DNA from: Acetobacter fallax
Lineage (GTDB): Bacteria; Pseudomonadota; Alphaproteobacteria; Acetobacterales; Acetobacteraceae
Reading direction: 5' to 3'
Length of the DNA: 64,000 nt
Assembly: GCF_011516735.1 (NCBI RefSeq)
Contig: NZ_WOSX01000012.1
Coordinates: 1 to 64,000, forward strand
Positions within the stretch are counted from its first letter, which is position 1. Every line of letters begins with the position of its first letter. The notes below the pieces were generated by a model, which was given only the letters and a program-made list of their open reading frames with translations, searched no databases and was not told the DNA's origin. Made by a program: the position numbers and the translations under genes. Below are positions 7,513 to 16,594 of the stretch, piece after piece.

Positions 7513-8033
7513 TGCCCGCCGTTTCGCCGGATTCTGACCTGTGACCGGGCCGGACGCGCTTCAGCGACCGATACTGTCGGAGTCTTCGCCGGCCACGTGA
7601 CGATATACTCCTCAAGCGAGCCCGCTTCCCGTTCGCTGATGCACCGCCCGGAAGCCGATACGCCCGCCTCCATCACACTCTCAGCCGTCCCGGAAATCAG
7701 GGGATGCCAGGCGGGGAGCGATTCATCCTCGGAGAGAAGCCTGTAAGCACAGGTAGGGGGCAGCCAGTCGATGGTCCGAACCATCGTGGGCGTCAGCGTC
7801 ACGCAATCCTGCACCTTGCGGTGCCGGCCCGGATAATCCTTGCAGCGACAGGTCGTCGTATCGAGAAGCCGGCAGGCGACATTGGTATAATAAAGACTGT
7901 CATCGTCTTCATCGCGCAGCTTGTGAAGGCAGCAGCGCCCACAGCCGTCACAGAGCGATTCCCACTCGGCGGTCGACATCTCATCAAGGGATTTTGTTTC
8001 CCAGAAGGGCAGCGTATTTGTCATGCCATCCAT
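7509..8033 (-). CDS. YcgN-type cysteine cluster protein (UPF0260)
   Basis: This 174-residue protein has the family's cysteine pattern: CDGCGRCCLHKL near residue 29, then CRLLDTTTCRCKDYPGR and DWLPPTCAYRLL. The clustered cysteines suggest a metal or Fe-S centre. The function is uncharacterised. It is followed with ATGA overlap by the YgjP-like peptidase. A second ATG lies three codons downstream. Confidence 0.9.
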   Translation of the reverse strand: MDGMTNTLPFWETKSLDEMSTAEWESLCDGCGRCCLHKLRDEDDDSLYYTNVACRLLDTTTCRCKDYPGRHRKVQDCVTLTPTMVRTIDWLPPTCAYRLLSEDESLPAWHPLISGTAESVMEAGVSASGRCISEREAGSLEEYIVTWPAKTPTVSVAEARPARSQVRIRRNGGQ

Positions 8034-8161
8034 GATAAACGTGATGAGCGCTCCGCGGAAACAGACTTTTGACAGAATGCCACGGACATCAGACGCATCA
8101 CTTGCGCAAACTCATGCAGAACCCGGACTACCCGGATATCGCTACAGTTCCCTGACGTCTC

Positions 8162-8629
8162 TCATGCCGCATGATGCGCATGCAGAATCACAACACGGGC
8201 CATCAGACAGGCAAGCAACGCGCCTGATCCGACTCCGAAAATCAACCGGTAGCGGAGTAAGGGAAGCCAGAGATGAACAATACGCTGCAGGCCGTTCGCA
8301 CCGAGACCCTCTGCCGTTCGGGAAAGGTTGGGGTGAGCTTTTGATAAAGCCGTCAGCAAGGGCAGACTCAGCGTCGGACTGATCAGAATTCCCTGCACAA
8401 CCGAAACCAGAATCATAAGCGGCTCCCCCGCAGGAGCATCCGGCGCGCTCAGCAGAGAGGGCAACCAGAACGCGATCATGATCGCCGGAATCCAGAGCGC
8501 GACAGAGGCAGTAAGCCAGCCTTGCCTGCGGGGCAGAACCAGCGTGATGAGAGCAGGAACCACCGCCGATACAAAGGTCACTGACGCATGAAGGATCAGC
8601 AGGCCGGGTTCTGACAGAAAGTCAGACAT
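8162..8629 (-). CDS. Short ABC permease-like membrane protein
   Basis: This 155-residue protein has about four hydrophobic segments and an EAA-like loop (TAEGLGANGLQRIVHLWLPL), the part of ABC importer permeases that touches the ATPase. Permeases of the spermidine/thiamine class are normally about 260-290 residues with six helices, so this one is roughly half size. The start at 8629 lies 20 bases after the solute-binding gene; a longer reading would overlap it. It is the third gene of the operon. Truncated or strongly reduced; function doubtful. Confidence 0.55.
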   Translation of the reverse strand: MSDFLSEPGLLILHASVTFVSAVVPALITLVLPRRQGWLTASVALWIPAIMIAFWLPSLLSAPDAPAGEPLMILVSVVQGILISPTLSLPLLTALSKAHPNLSRTAEGLGANGLQRIVHLWLPLLRYRLIFGVGSGALLACLMARVVILHAHHAA

Positions 8630-8648
8630 CAGGTGACTGACCGGCACA

Positions 8649-9770
8649 TCAATGTTCGGACATCCACTGGCGGAATCGCTCCTCAATGGCAGGCAGATGA
8701 TCGTGCCAGAAGGCATTATTAAGCGGGAGCGGCGGCAGAAAATGCGGAATACCCGGCCCCGTCCTGATGATCTGAGCCATCTCTCCGTCCTGCGTGCCCG
8801 ACAGGCGCAGCGTCAGGGCATTTTTCTGTTCAGGTGCGGTAGCCCATGTTCGCAACCCGCGGGCAGCGGCGATGCCACGGGCCGTATCTGACGGAATGAC
8901 CCAGTCATAATTCACACGAAACAGCGGAGAAGGCAGAAGACCGAATCCCGGATTCGGGGATGCTGCGTTTGTGGCGAGAACATCCACCGTCGCCGCCATC
9001 CCCATCAGCGCAGCGCCGGTGGTGAGAATGCGTATCGCCTCGGTCGACGTGGTCCACCAGACGATATAGGGGCGAAGCTGATTCAGGCGCCGGAAAGCAT
9101 GATCAAGACCTTCCGGCGTGCTCAGAACCCGATAGACGGCATCCGGCGGCACGCCGTCCGAAAGCAGAGCGACCTCCAGCGTACTGCGCGGATCAGCACG
9201 AAGCCCGCGTTTTCCAGGATGACGCGCAACATCCCAGAAATCAGCCCAGTTCGGCGTGCCGTGGAAACGTGATGTGTCCCAGGCGAGCGCAAAATCAAGC
9301 GAAGGACCGGCACTATAACAGGCCGTGGAATCCTGTGCGGCAGACGCGACCGCTTCCGACGCCAGGAACACACCATCCCGGCACCCGGCCTGAGCAACCT
9401 CGTCTTCGACCAGAAGCAGAGACCAGTTGTGCCGCGCTGCTCCCGGCTTCTGTCGCAGGGTCGATAAGGTCCCGTCCCAGATCACGGCGGTCACGCGCTG
9501 GTGCGTATTACGGATGAACGGACGCCAGAGCACGTCGTTTAAGACGGTGCTCAGCGTGCCGGGCGGAACGCCCACAACAATCGCGGGAGGTCGGACCCGC
9601 ACCGGATGCGCTTCGGCTCTGAGACTGGCCAGCCCGGCCGCAACTGCCAGAACGGCACTCAGAAGGCAGCGAAGAGCGATGCGCGGACGGCTGGCCGCAG
9701 TATCGTAGCGTGAGGGGACGTGCTGGATCGCGCGCTGCAAGGTTGGGCCTGAACTAAAAATAATCTCCAA
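8649..9770 (-). CDS. ABC solute-binding protein, PotD-like
   Basis: This is a periplasmic binding protein of about 373 residues. A basic segment (ASRPRIALRC) precedes a hydrophobic stretch and AEAHP, which reads as a signal peptide. The mature protein has family-1/PotD-like features (VGVPPGTLSTVLNDVL, LDFALAWDTSRF, YVWWTT-like hinge, VNYDWVIPSD). There is no ATG in a sensible place. The TTG at 9770, just after the ATPase stop and preceded by AGGG, is the most likely start. It lies between the degenerate ATPase and the short permease. The ligand is unknown. Confidence 0.65.
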   Translation of the reverse strand: MEIIFSSGPTLQRAIQHVPSRYDTAASRPRIALRCLLSAVLAVAAGLASLRAEAHPVRVRPPAIVVGVPPGTLSTVLNDVLWRPFIRNTHQRVTAVIWDGTLSTLRQKPGAARHNWSLLLVEDEVAQAGCRDGVFLASEAVASAAQDSTACYSAGPSLDFALAWDTSRFHGTPNWADFWDVARHPGKRGLRADPRSTLEVALLSDGVPPDAVYRVLSTPEGLDHAFRRLNQLRPYIVWWTTSTEAIRILTTGAALMGMAATVDVLATNAASPNPGFGLLPSPLFRVNYDWVIPSDTARGIAAARGLRTWATAPEQKNALTLRLSGTQDGEMAQIIRTGPGIPHFLPPLPLNNAFWHDHLPAIEERFRQWMSEH

Positions 9771-9772
9771 GA

Positions 9773-10936
9773 TTAACCCTGTTTCCCGCCAGACGGAAAG
9801 GCCAGTGCATTTCCCGCTCTCCAGGCAAGGAGCGCAGTGCTGCCAGGCGAGACGCCCGGCGCCATGGTGCCGGGTGGCCGGTGAACCGTCAGCTCTGTCC
9901 CGTCCGCAAGCCTGAAACGCAGAACGATGAGATCTCCGAGATGAATTACATCCAGAAGAGTGGCCGGCAGACACCCTTCCGACTCCTCCTGAGTTGCCGC
10001 CTGTCTTCGCTGGAAAAGAGGGGCAATCTGGTTGGGACGCACACAAAGTTCGACCAGATCCCCCTCTGTCAGAGACGGATCGGCCATCGCTTCCATCTCT
10101 CCTCCACAGGCAAGCCGAACATGGGCAATGTCATCATCAACGGAGATAGCCAGTCCGATCAGAACATTTGCATCACCCATGGCCGAAGCGACTCGCGGTG
10201 ATGCCGGACGCTCAATAAGGGTGGCGGCATCACCAAGCTGAAGCAGGACACCATCTGCCATAACGCCGATCCGACGCGCCGCCGCCAGCGCGTCGGCTCT
10301 GTCCCGCGTGATCAGCAGCAGGCTCAGAGCGCGTGCGCGCCGTAGCCTGATCAGCCGCAGATGAATGTCACGACGCGTTTCCGCATCAAGCCCGGAAAAA
10401 ATATCATCCAGAATGACGACACCCGGCTCAGTAGCCAGCGCGCGCGCCAGAGCCGCTCTGAGGCGCTGTCCATCTGAAAGCCCGGGAGGACGGGTGTTTG
10501 CTATGCTATCGAGACCCAGAAGAGCCAGCCGCTCGTCCGTGAGACGCCTGAGCTCAGACGCCGGAATACCCTTCACGCGCAGTGGAAACGCAACATTTTC
10601 CCTGACAGTGAGATGATCAAACAGCACTTCCCGGCGGCTCACGACGGCAATGCCCCGCGTCCCGGCAGGCCGGTGCGTGACGTCCTGCCCGGCAACAGTC
10701 ATCCGGCCCGACACGAATGGGTGATGTCCCGCGAGAGTATCGGCGACAACGCCACGTTCGTCGCCGGTCTCGGAAAGACTGAACAGAGCCAGACACTCTC
10801 CGTCCTCCAGCGAAAAGGTCAGCGGGAACCGACCGCGCGACAGCACCGCCGCGACGAGAGAAAGAGAAGCTGTCGTCGCCGGTGCCGGAGAGCGCTGCCC
10901 CGCTAAGGATGCATGCTGGGTCATCATGAGCAGCAT
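9773..10936 (-). CDS. Degenerate PotA-like ABC ATPase (no Walker A)
   Basis: This 387-residue protein aligns over its length with PotA-type ATPases, including a C-terminal TOBE-like part (VELCVRPNQIAPL, HLGDLIVLRFRLADG). Its catalytic motifs are altered. The Walker A position reads FSLSETGDERG, without Gly-Lys-Thr. The Q-loop is SRREVLF. The signature is LSDGQRLR rather than LSGGQ. Walker B is VVILDDIF with Asp for the catalytic Glu. The H-loop reads ITRD with Arg for His. The frame is open, so this looks like a maintained pseudo-ATPase rather than a recent wreck. The first gene of the operon; the start is uncertain (10936 or 10927). Confidence 0.75.
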   Translation of the reverse strand: MLLMMTQHASLAGQRSPAPATTASLSLVAAVLSRGRFPLTFSLEDGECLALFSLSETGDERGVVADTLAGHHPFVSGRMTVAGQDVTHRPAGTRGIAVVSRREVLFDHLTVRENVAFPLRVKGIPASELRRLTDERLALLGLDSIANTRPPGLSDGQRLRAALARALATEPGVVILDDIFSGLDAETRRDIHLRLIRLRRARALSLLLITRDRADALAAARRIGVMADGVLLQLGDAATLIERPASPRVASAMGDANVLIGLAISVDDDIAHVRLACGGEMEAMADPSLTEGDLVELCVRPNQIAPLFQRRQAATQEESEGCLPATLLDVIHLGDLIVLRFRLADGTELTVHRPPGTMAPGVSPGSTALLAWRAGNALAFPSGGKQG

Positions 10937-11045
10937 GGAACCACAGATACAAAAGCGCGTTAAGATCGCAACAGTTCCGTCGGCAGACTCCCGGAAAAAC
11001 CGGTGCCCGCTGGCGGACTGACCGCATTGTGAGGAGCAGGGACAC

Positions 11046-11327
11046 ATGTCCGCTGAAAAAATTAAGAAAAATGCTGAGCAGACTGTCAGCGAGGCAGCGA
11101 CGACCGCACGTGAAGAGCTGGATTCACTCAAAAACCAGCTGGAGCAGTTTCTGAATCATCATGTCGTCCCGACTCTTTCTGACGCCGCGAACTCCGCCGT
11201 TACGAATGCCCGCGACATTGCTGAGCACCAGAAGAAGAGTGTTGAGACAAAAGTGAGCGCAAAACCGCTGCTTTCCATCGGAATCTCCGCCGTCGTCGGG
11301 TTTGTCCTGGGCCGGATGTCGCGGTAA
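11046..11327 (+). CDS. DUF883 (ElaB/YqjD-type) membrane-anchored protein
   Basis: This 93-residue protein has an amphipathic, charged helical N-terminus and a C-terminal membrane anchor ending in GFVLGRMSR, the family's typical tail. Related E. coli proteins associate with ribosomes at the inner membrane in stationary phase. GGAG precedes the ATG. Next comes a YqjE-like protein, a common pairing. Confidence 0.88.
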   Translation: MSAEKIKKNAEQTVSEAATTAREELDSLKNQLEQFLNHHVVPTLSDAANSAVTNARDIAEHQKKSVETKVSAKPLLSIGISAVVGFVLGRMSR

Positions 11328-11465
11328 GGTCCCGCCCCGAGACATCCCTCTCCGGGGTGTCCGGGGCTAAGAGACAGCACTGTGTCCAGTTGTGGACAGA
11401 GTGCGAAAATCTGCTTCGGGCACTTCAGAAGAGGTGATTCGGAAACAGAAGCCGGCTCATCTTCG

Positions 11466-11927
11466 ATGCCGGTCTTGAAGCAGGGTGGCCCGGGACTTAT
11501 GCGCATCTTCGAAGCAGGCAAAGCCGCCGCAGCGGCGGAAGTGGAGCTCCTTCAGCAGAAGGCAATGCGCCTGGGCCGACAGGCCGCGTTCCTGGTAGCC
11601 GCCGCCATTCTCGGATTCTTCTCCCTGATTACCGGACACGCTCTGCTCTGGGCCATCTTCCTGTTTAAATTTGGTTTCGGGCCTGTCGGAGCCCCGGCCG
11701 CGGTCTTCGGACTTGATATCTTCCTGGCTCTGGCCTTCGTCTTCTTCGGTCGCCATTCCTATCTTCTGCCAGCCGAAGTCGAGGCCAGAATGAGCCGGGA
11801 CCGTCACTATAATGAACTGAGACAGGCTGCTTCCATCGCCGCTGTGGCCACGACCGTAACAGGTCCTGTCGGGCGTTTTGCAGGCCGCAAGATGTGGAAT
11901 ATCGTTTCCCGCCGTCGTCGCACCTGA
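11466..11927 (+). CDS. YqjE-like phage-holin-family membrane protein
   Basis: This protein of about 153 residues has an N-terminal amphipathic helix (AGKAAAAAEVELLQQKAMRL) followed by two membrane helices, as in the DUF1469/YqjE family that accompanies DUF883 proteins. The C-terminus is basic (IVSRRRRT). The reading frame extends to a GTG at 11382, but the ATG at 11466 gives the better family length. The role is unknown; probably envelope or stress related. Confidence 0.75.
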   Translation: MPVLKQGGPGLMRIFEAGKAAAAAEVELLQQKAMRLGRQAAFLVAAAILGFFSLITGHALLWAIFLFKFGFGPVGAPAAVFGLDIFLALAFVFFGRHSYLLPAEVEARMSRDRHYNELRQAASIAAVATTVTGPVGRFAGRKMWNIVSRRRRT

Positions 11928-11981
11928 TCCTCCAGTGTCAGCGGGTTCTGACCTCTGACCTGGGAGAGACTGACAGGCGTA

Positions 11982-12345
11982 AGGGCCGGCAGGGTCCCGC
12001 ACCCGGAAGGGGTCGCAGACCCCTTCACCCCAACCAGTTGATCAACAGGCCGGTTCCTAAAGGCTCTGTTGTTGTTATGTGTTGATCTGTGATTTTTCAA
12101 AGGGTTAGCAAAAGACCGGGCTCTGCCCGAACCCGGCAGGGACCGCAGGTCCCTGCACCCCGATAAAATGGTTTCCAAAGGTCTGTGACCTTTGGTGGGT
12201 TCAAGGGCAAAGCCCTGGGAAGGTGCCAGCACTTAATGACAACAGAGATTTTGCAAACCGTTTTATGATCAGCAAACCGGGGTGCAGTGGCCTGTGGTCT
12301 CTGCCAGATCCGGGCCGAGCCCGGATACCCCTTCCCACAGGTCAA
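11982..12345 (+). repeat. Hairpin-string repeat, copy R1
   Basis: It contains, in forward orientation: CCGGGC-TCT-GCCCG, CAGGGACC-GCA-GGTCCCTG, CCAAAGGTC-TGT-GACCTTTGG and AGGGC-AAA-GCCCT, all with three-base loops. The conserved stretch with GATTTTTCAAAG lies near 12090. Extra pieces flank it, including AAGGGGTC-GCA-GACCCCTT near 12007 and TCCGGGC-CGA-GCCCGGA near 12309. This fills most of the 605-base gap before the MarR gene. Confidence 0.9.
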
Positions 12346-12384
12346 TCTTCACGGCTTCTGGTATAAAACGGCACCTGAAACCAG

Positions 12385-12407
12385 GCGGGCTTCTGGCCCG
12401 CTTTTTT
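12385..12407 (+). terminator. Rho-independent terminator
   Basis: GCGGGC and GCCCGC pair over the loop TTCTG and are followed by six T residues. It lies after repeat R1 and insulates the downstream MarR/efflux operon from upstream transcription. Confidence 0.8.
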
Positions 12408-12450
12408 GTGATTACCTGACGCGTCCTTACAAATGTGATGCGCAGATCCG

Positions 12451-12465
12451 ACAGGAATATCTTGT
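12451..12465. promoter_or_regulatory. Putative MarR operator
   Basis: The imperfect palindrome ACAGGAATATCTTGT lies about 70 bases before the MarR start codon, next to an AT-rich CATAATAATAAG that may be part of the promoter. The site suits autoregulation by the downstream MarR protein. This is an inference from position only. Confidence 0.3.
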
Positions 12466-12532
12466 CTGGCCATAATAATAAGCATACGAACTGTTAGCGT
12501 CCTTCTTATACGGGTCCTGAAACAGTCTCCGC

Positions 12533-13072
12533 ATGCCCCTTTCCGCAACAGAATCCGACGAAACCGCACGCGATCTCACCGGACGCAGACGCAGATTCGG
12601 ACACCGCCTCGCACGTCTGGCAACCCTCTGGCGGCGCGAGATCGACCATGATCTGCGGCAGTTCAATCTCACCGACGCGACATGGCGGCCGCTCTACTAT
12701 CTCCGGTCACTGCCCTCCCCGGTAAGGCAAACGGACCTCGCCCGGGCGCTGTCTGTCGAAGCGCCGTCTCTGGTGCGTGTCCTTGATGTGCTGGAAAAAC
12801 AGCGGCTCGTATCCCGCGACGTGGATCCGGATGATCGCCGGTCCAAACTGATTACTCTCACGCCAGCCGGAACGGTCATGGCAGACCGGGTTCTCCGGGC
12901 CGCGGACAGTGTTGGCGAACGATTGCTTTCCGATGTGTCAGAAGAGGCCCTGAATCAAAGCCTTGCTGTTTTTGATCAGGTCTGGTCCGTCCTTCAGGAG
13001 GGACGGGAAACAGACCGAATTCACCCGGATGCCAGACCTGTGCGATCAGTGTCATCGAATCGGACGCCATGA
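12533..13072 (+). CDS. MarR family transcriptional regulator
   Basis: This 179-residue protein has a winged-helix MarR fold. The recognition region lies around VRQTDLARALSVEAPSLVRV, followed by the wing VSRDVDPDDRRSKLITLT. The C-terminal helices form the dimer interface. Its stop overlaps the start of the FUSC gene by ATGA, so it is the first gene of the efflux operon. By analogy it represses the operon until an aromatic or weak-acid ligand binds. Confidence 0.9.
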   Translation: MPLSATESDETARDLTGRRRRFGHRLARLATLWRREIDHDLRQFNLTDATWRPLYYLRSLPSPVRQTDLARALSVEAPSLVRVLDVLEKQRLVSRDVDPDDRRSKLITLTPAGTVMADRVLRAADSVGERLLSDVSEEALNQSLAVFDQVWSVLQEGRETDRIHPDARPVRSVSSNRTP

Positions 13073-15444
13073 GCAGTTCGGCGACAATCCCCGAGCCCGC
13101 CGCACCGCGCCCGATCCGGCACGTGCTGACATGGGGAGAGATCCTTCTCAGAGAGTGGCGTTACGAATGGTCCCGCCTTCGGCCGACCGTTCTTTACGCC
13201 GTGCGCGTCGCGCTTTCGGTTGGTCTGGCGCTCTGGCTCGCCGGCTTCCTGATGCTCGAACAGCCGATTTCGGCAGTGACGACCGTGCTCATCGTCGCCA
13301 ATCCGACCCCCGGCGCGCTGATGTCGAAAAGCATCTGGCGTATTATCGGCACTCTTATCGGCACAACATTCGGCATCACTCTGATGGCCGTGTTCCCGCA
13401 GCAACCTGTGCTCTTTTTTGCCGGGCTCGCTTCCCTGGTCGGAGCCGCCTGCTGCGTCGCCACGCTGCTTCGCTTCTACCGGGCGTACGCCGCCGTGCTG
13501 TCCGGCTACACGATCATCATCATAGCGGTGAGCGCTTTCGACGATCCTGACCTGATCTTTCTCAGCGCCATGTCACGGCTCTCGGTCGTTGTTGTCGGCA
13601 TTATCAGTACAGCCGTCGTCTTTCAGATCACATCGATGAAGAGCCCCAATACAGCCGCGACACGTATTGAACTGCTGCTTCGGGATGTCCTGTCCCAGTT
13701 TGCGTCACTGTCACCCACAGAACGGGACGCCGGGGCGCCCCGCTCCGATGAAGCCGGCCAGGAGGGCGCGTTCCGTGAAATGGATGCGACCGCTTATGGC
13801 GCACGTGCCCGCCTTCTCGCCCAGGCCGCTGCTGTGACGGAAGCCATCGAATATGCGTCTTCCGTAGATTATGAGGTCAGCCGCCGATCAGCGGCCCTCC
13901 ACCAGGGCGTGTCGCGGCTGCTCGGATTGCTGAGCACGCATCATGCCGCATGGCAGCAACTCCCCTCAGGTGACGCATCGCGCGTGATCCGCGCCCGCTC
14001 GATCTCGGGAACCCTGATGCGGGAACTGGCCGATATGCCAGCCGAAACACTGCTCCATGCTGATCCCGCCCCGATTCGCGCGAGGATCAGCACCGCAATC
14101 CTGAAGATCGAAAAGCTGGCGCAGGAAACACCGGATCTTTCCGGCCTTGCGGCTATCGATACCGAACGCGACATCGTGGTTCAGCTTGGCCTCGCCGTAG
14201 ATAACCTCTCCGACGTCGCCTGGCGTGAGCGGGGGGTCAGGCTCATGCCCCTGTTCGAATGGCCGGCTGCTCTGCGTAACGGAGCACGTGGCATGCTCGT
14301 GACGCTGATCGGCTGCCTGATGTGGTACGTCCTGCACTGGTCATCCGCACCAAACATGCTGGTTTATCTCATCGCAGCGTCATGTCTGCTGGCCACCGCG
14401 CCATCGGCAACACGCGGCGCCGTTCTTCTGGCATCGGGAACCGCACTCGCTGTTCCGGCCTGCTATGTTTTCCAGACGTTTCTTCTGCCCAGGACCGATG
14501 GATTCCCTCTGCTCTGGGCATCCCTGGTCCTTTGCCTGCTGCCAGGAATATGGATTCAGTTCCATCCGAAATACGCCCTGCGCGGATTTGGCTACGCCGT
14601 GTTTTTCAACGTGATGGCTCGGGTACAGAATCCCGTTCGATACGATGACATCGCGCTGTTCAACGGATGGTTCGCGTTTCTGATCGCCGCCGCCCTGCTG
14701 GCGCTCGTCTTCCGGGTGATCCTTCCTGCCGATCAGCGCCTGGATGTCTCCCGGCTCGTCACCGCACTCTGCCGGTCCGTCCAGAAATTCGCTGCCCTCC
14801 CTCTGCGAAAAGAAGTCAGCTGGCCCGGCTGGGAATATCTGCAGATGCAACGGGTGCTGCGCCTGAGCCAGCGTCTGGCTTTTGTCGATACAAGTGAGCG
14901 CGTGTTTCACGTAACAGATGCAGCCCTCGCCGCCGTCGCCCTCGGGCGCGTCGTCATGCGCCTGCGAACCTTACTGCGCGATGGAGACGCGACTCCGCAG
15001 CAGGAGAAGGCCGTCATGCACGCGCTGGAGTCATTGCGTGACCTGAGGCGTGACCCATTGGCCACAGCTGAACGCCTGCGTGCATCCGCCGTGGCGATCA
15101 GGCCCGGTCTGGCTCAGTCGCCGTCATCTGCGCCCGTCCGCCGTGAGGAGGGACAGCACCTGGTCCGTCCGGCGGCAGTTTCCGGGGCCTGGATGGGCGA
15201 GGACGGTGACATTTCCGGCACTGAAGACATGCGCCCGGATGAGAATGTGGCAGTTATGGGCACCGCCAGACGCATGGCAGCCTGTCTCGTACAGGCTGCA
15301 CAGCTTATCGACGCCGTGCCGGGTTTCTTTCATAAGGAAGGCCCGATGCAGCAAGGCGCGGATCATCCCCGCGCTCATACGGATCTGCGCCTGTTGACCA
15401 TGCCACGCCCGAGACGACCTGACCCGAGAGCTGCCTCATGCTGA
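13069..15444 (+). CDS. FUSC/AaeB-like efflux transporter
   Basis: This 791-residue inner-membrane protein has two blocks of membrane helices (about residues 35-170 and 400-550), each followed by a soluble region, the layout of AaeB-type fusaric acid or p-hydroxybenzoic acid exporters. It works with the DUF1656 and HlyD-family proteins that follow. It overlaps MarR by four bases and the DUF1656 gene by seven. The substrate is not shown by the sequence. Confidence 0.88.
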   Translation: MSSSATIPEPAAPRPIRHVLTWGEILLREWRYEWSRLRPTVLYAVRVALSVGLALWLAGFLMLEQPISAVTTVLIVANPTPGALMSKSIWRIIGTLIGTTFGITLMAVFPQQPVLFFAGLASLVGAACCVATLLRFYRAYAAVLSGYTIIIIAVSAFDDPDLIFLSAMSRLSVVVVGIISTAVVFQITSMKSPNTAATRIELLLRDVLSQFASLSPTERDAGAPRSDEAGQEGAFREMDATAYGARARLLAQAAAVTEAIEYASSVDYEVSRRSAALHQGVSRLLGLLSTHHAAWQQLPSGDASRVIRARSISGTLMRELADMPAETLLHADPAPIRARISTAILKIEKLAQETPDLSGLAAIDTERDIVVQLGLAVDNLSDVAWRERGVRLMPLFEWPAALRNGARGMLVTLIGCLMWYVLHWSSAPNMLVYLIAASCLLATAPSATRGAVLLASGTALAVPACYVFQTFLLPRTDGFPLLWASLVLCLLPGIWIQFHPKYALRGFGYAVFFNVMARVQNPVRYDDIALFNGWFAFLIAAALLALVFRVILPADQRLDVSRLVTALCRSVQKFAALPLRKEVSWPGWEYLQMQRVLRLSQRLAFVDTSERVFHVTDAALAAVALGRVVMRLRTLLRDGDATPQQEKAVMHALESLRDLRRDPLATAERLRASAVAIRPGLAQSPSSAPVRREEGQHLVRPAAVSGAWMGEDGDISGTEDMRPDENVAVMGTARRMAACLVQAAQLIDAVPGFFHKEGPMQQGADHPRAHTDLRLLTMPRPRRPDPRAASC

Positions 15445-15632
15445 CCGAGTTTAATCTGTTCGGCGTGTTCATGGCGCCGATTGTGGTCTACGCGCTCGCC
15501 GCGCTGCCTGTGACGATATTCGTGCGGTTTCTGCTCTGGTGGAGCGGGGTCATGCGCTGGTTCTGGCACTTCGCTCTTTTCGAGGTTGCGCTTTACACCT
15601 GTATTCTCTGTCTTCTCATTCTTTATGTCTGA
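15438..15632 (+). CDS. DUF1656 small membrane protein (AaeX-like)
   Basis: This 64-residue protein has two membrane helices (FNLFGVFMAPIVVYALAAL, then a C-terminal segment), the family accompanying FUSC exporters. It overlaps the end of the FUSC gene. The exact role is unknown; probably a small subunit of the pump. Confidence 0.87.
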   Translation: MLTEFNLFGVFMAPIVVYALAALPVTIFVRFLLWWSGVMRWFWHFALFEVALYTCILCLLILYV

Positions 15633-15669
15633 GCTGTTTCTTCCGCTTGAAGGTTTTTGAGTCACCGCA

Positions 15670-16581
15670 ATGCCGCTGCTCCGCACTCTGATCCGCGTGA
15701 TTTTGACCCTGGCTGTCGTCGCGCTGGCTGTCGTCCTCGGGATCACCCTGTGGAACACATACATGATCGCACCCTGGACGCGTGACGGTCGCGTTCGTGT
15801 GTATGTCGTGGATGTGGCGCCTGAAGTTCCAGGCACCGTTGTTCAGGTCCCCGTCGTCGACAACCAGTTCGTCCATAAAGGCGATCCGCTCTACGTGCTC
15901 GATCCCGTCCGGTTCCGCCTGGCGATCCGTGAAGCACAGGCCAGGCTTGATGGCGCGCTTGAAGATCTGAAGCTCAAGCAGAATGACGCGAAGCGCCGCA
16001 TGGGGCTGTCCGGCATCGTCTCGGCTGAAGAACAGGAAGTCTTCAATTCAAGTGTCGCAACGCAAATCGCGGCCGTCGATGCCGCGCGCGCTGCGCTTGA
16101 TGTCGCAAAGCTGAACCTTCAGCGCTCGGTGCTCTATTCGCCGGTGAACGGCTACATCACGAACCTGAACCTGCGTGTCGGTGATTATGCTACAGCCGGA
16201 CAGGCCCGTCTGGCAGTCATCGATTCAGATTCATACTGGGTTTATGGTTACTTCGAGGAAACGAAGATGTGGGGCGTCCATGTCGGAGACGCCGCCCGCG
16301 TGAAACTGATGGGCTACAAACAGATTATCCCTGGCCACGTCATCTCGATTGCCCGCGGTATCAACGACACGAACGGAAATCCGGACAGGCTCGGCCTGCA
16401 GGACGTCAATCCGATCTTCACCTGGGTCCGTCTTGCACAGCGTATCCCTGTTCGTATCCATCTGGAGAATGTGCCTGAAGGGGTGACTCTGGCTGCCGGC
16501 ATGACGGCAACGATCAGTGTTGGCCCTGAGTCGAGAAGCCGCCGGGGTAAGCTGACCACATGGCTGCAGGACCACTTGTGA
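15670..16581 (+). CDS. HlyD-family membrane fusion protein (AaeA-like)
   Basis: This 303-residue periplasmic adaptor has an N-terminal membrane anchor, a lipoyl/barrel-sandwich half (VYVVDVAPEVPGTVVQVPV), a helical hairpin around residues 85-150 and a beta-barrel part (YSPVNGYITNLNLRVGDYA, then DSYWVYGYFEETK). It links the inner-membrane pump to the outer-membrane channel encoded next. Confidence 0.92.
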   Translation: MPLLRTLIRVILTLAVVALAVVLGITLWNTYMIAPWTRDGRVRVYVVDVAPEVPGTVVQVPVVDNQFVHKGDPLYVLDPVRFRLAIREAQARLDGALEDLKLKQNDAKRRMGLSGIVSAEEQEVFNSSVATQIAAVDAARAALDVAKLNLQRSVLYSPVNGYITNLNLRVGDYATAGQARLAVIDSDSYWVYGYFEETKMWGVHVGDAARVKLMGYKQIIPGHVISIARGINDTNGNPDRLGLQDVNPIFTWVRLAQRIPVRIHLENVPEGVTLAAGMTATISVGPESRSRRGKLTTWLQDHL

Positions 16582-16594
16582 GCCAGCGGACGCG

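Noticed and set aside
6772..7746. A 324-residue plus-strand ORF opposite the metallopeptidase and YcgN genes
   Set aside because: It is antisense to two recognised genes and its Arg/Ser/Pro-rich sequence is typical of a GC-rich shadow frame.
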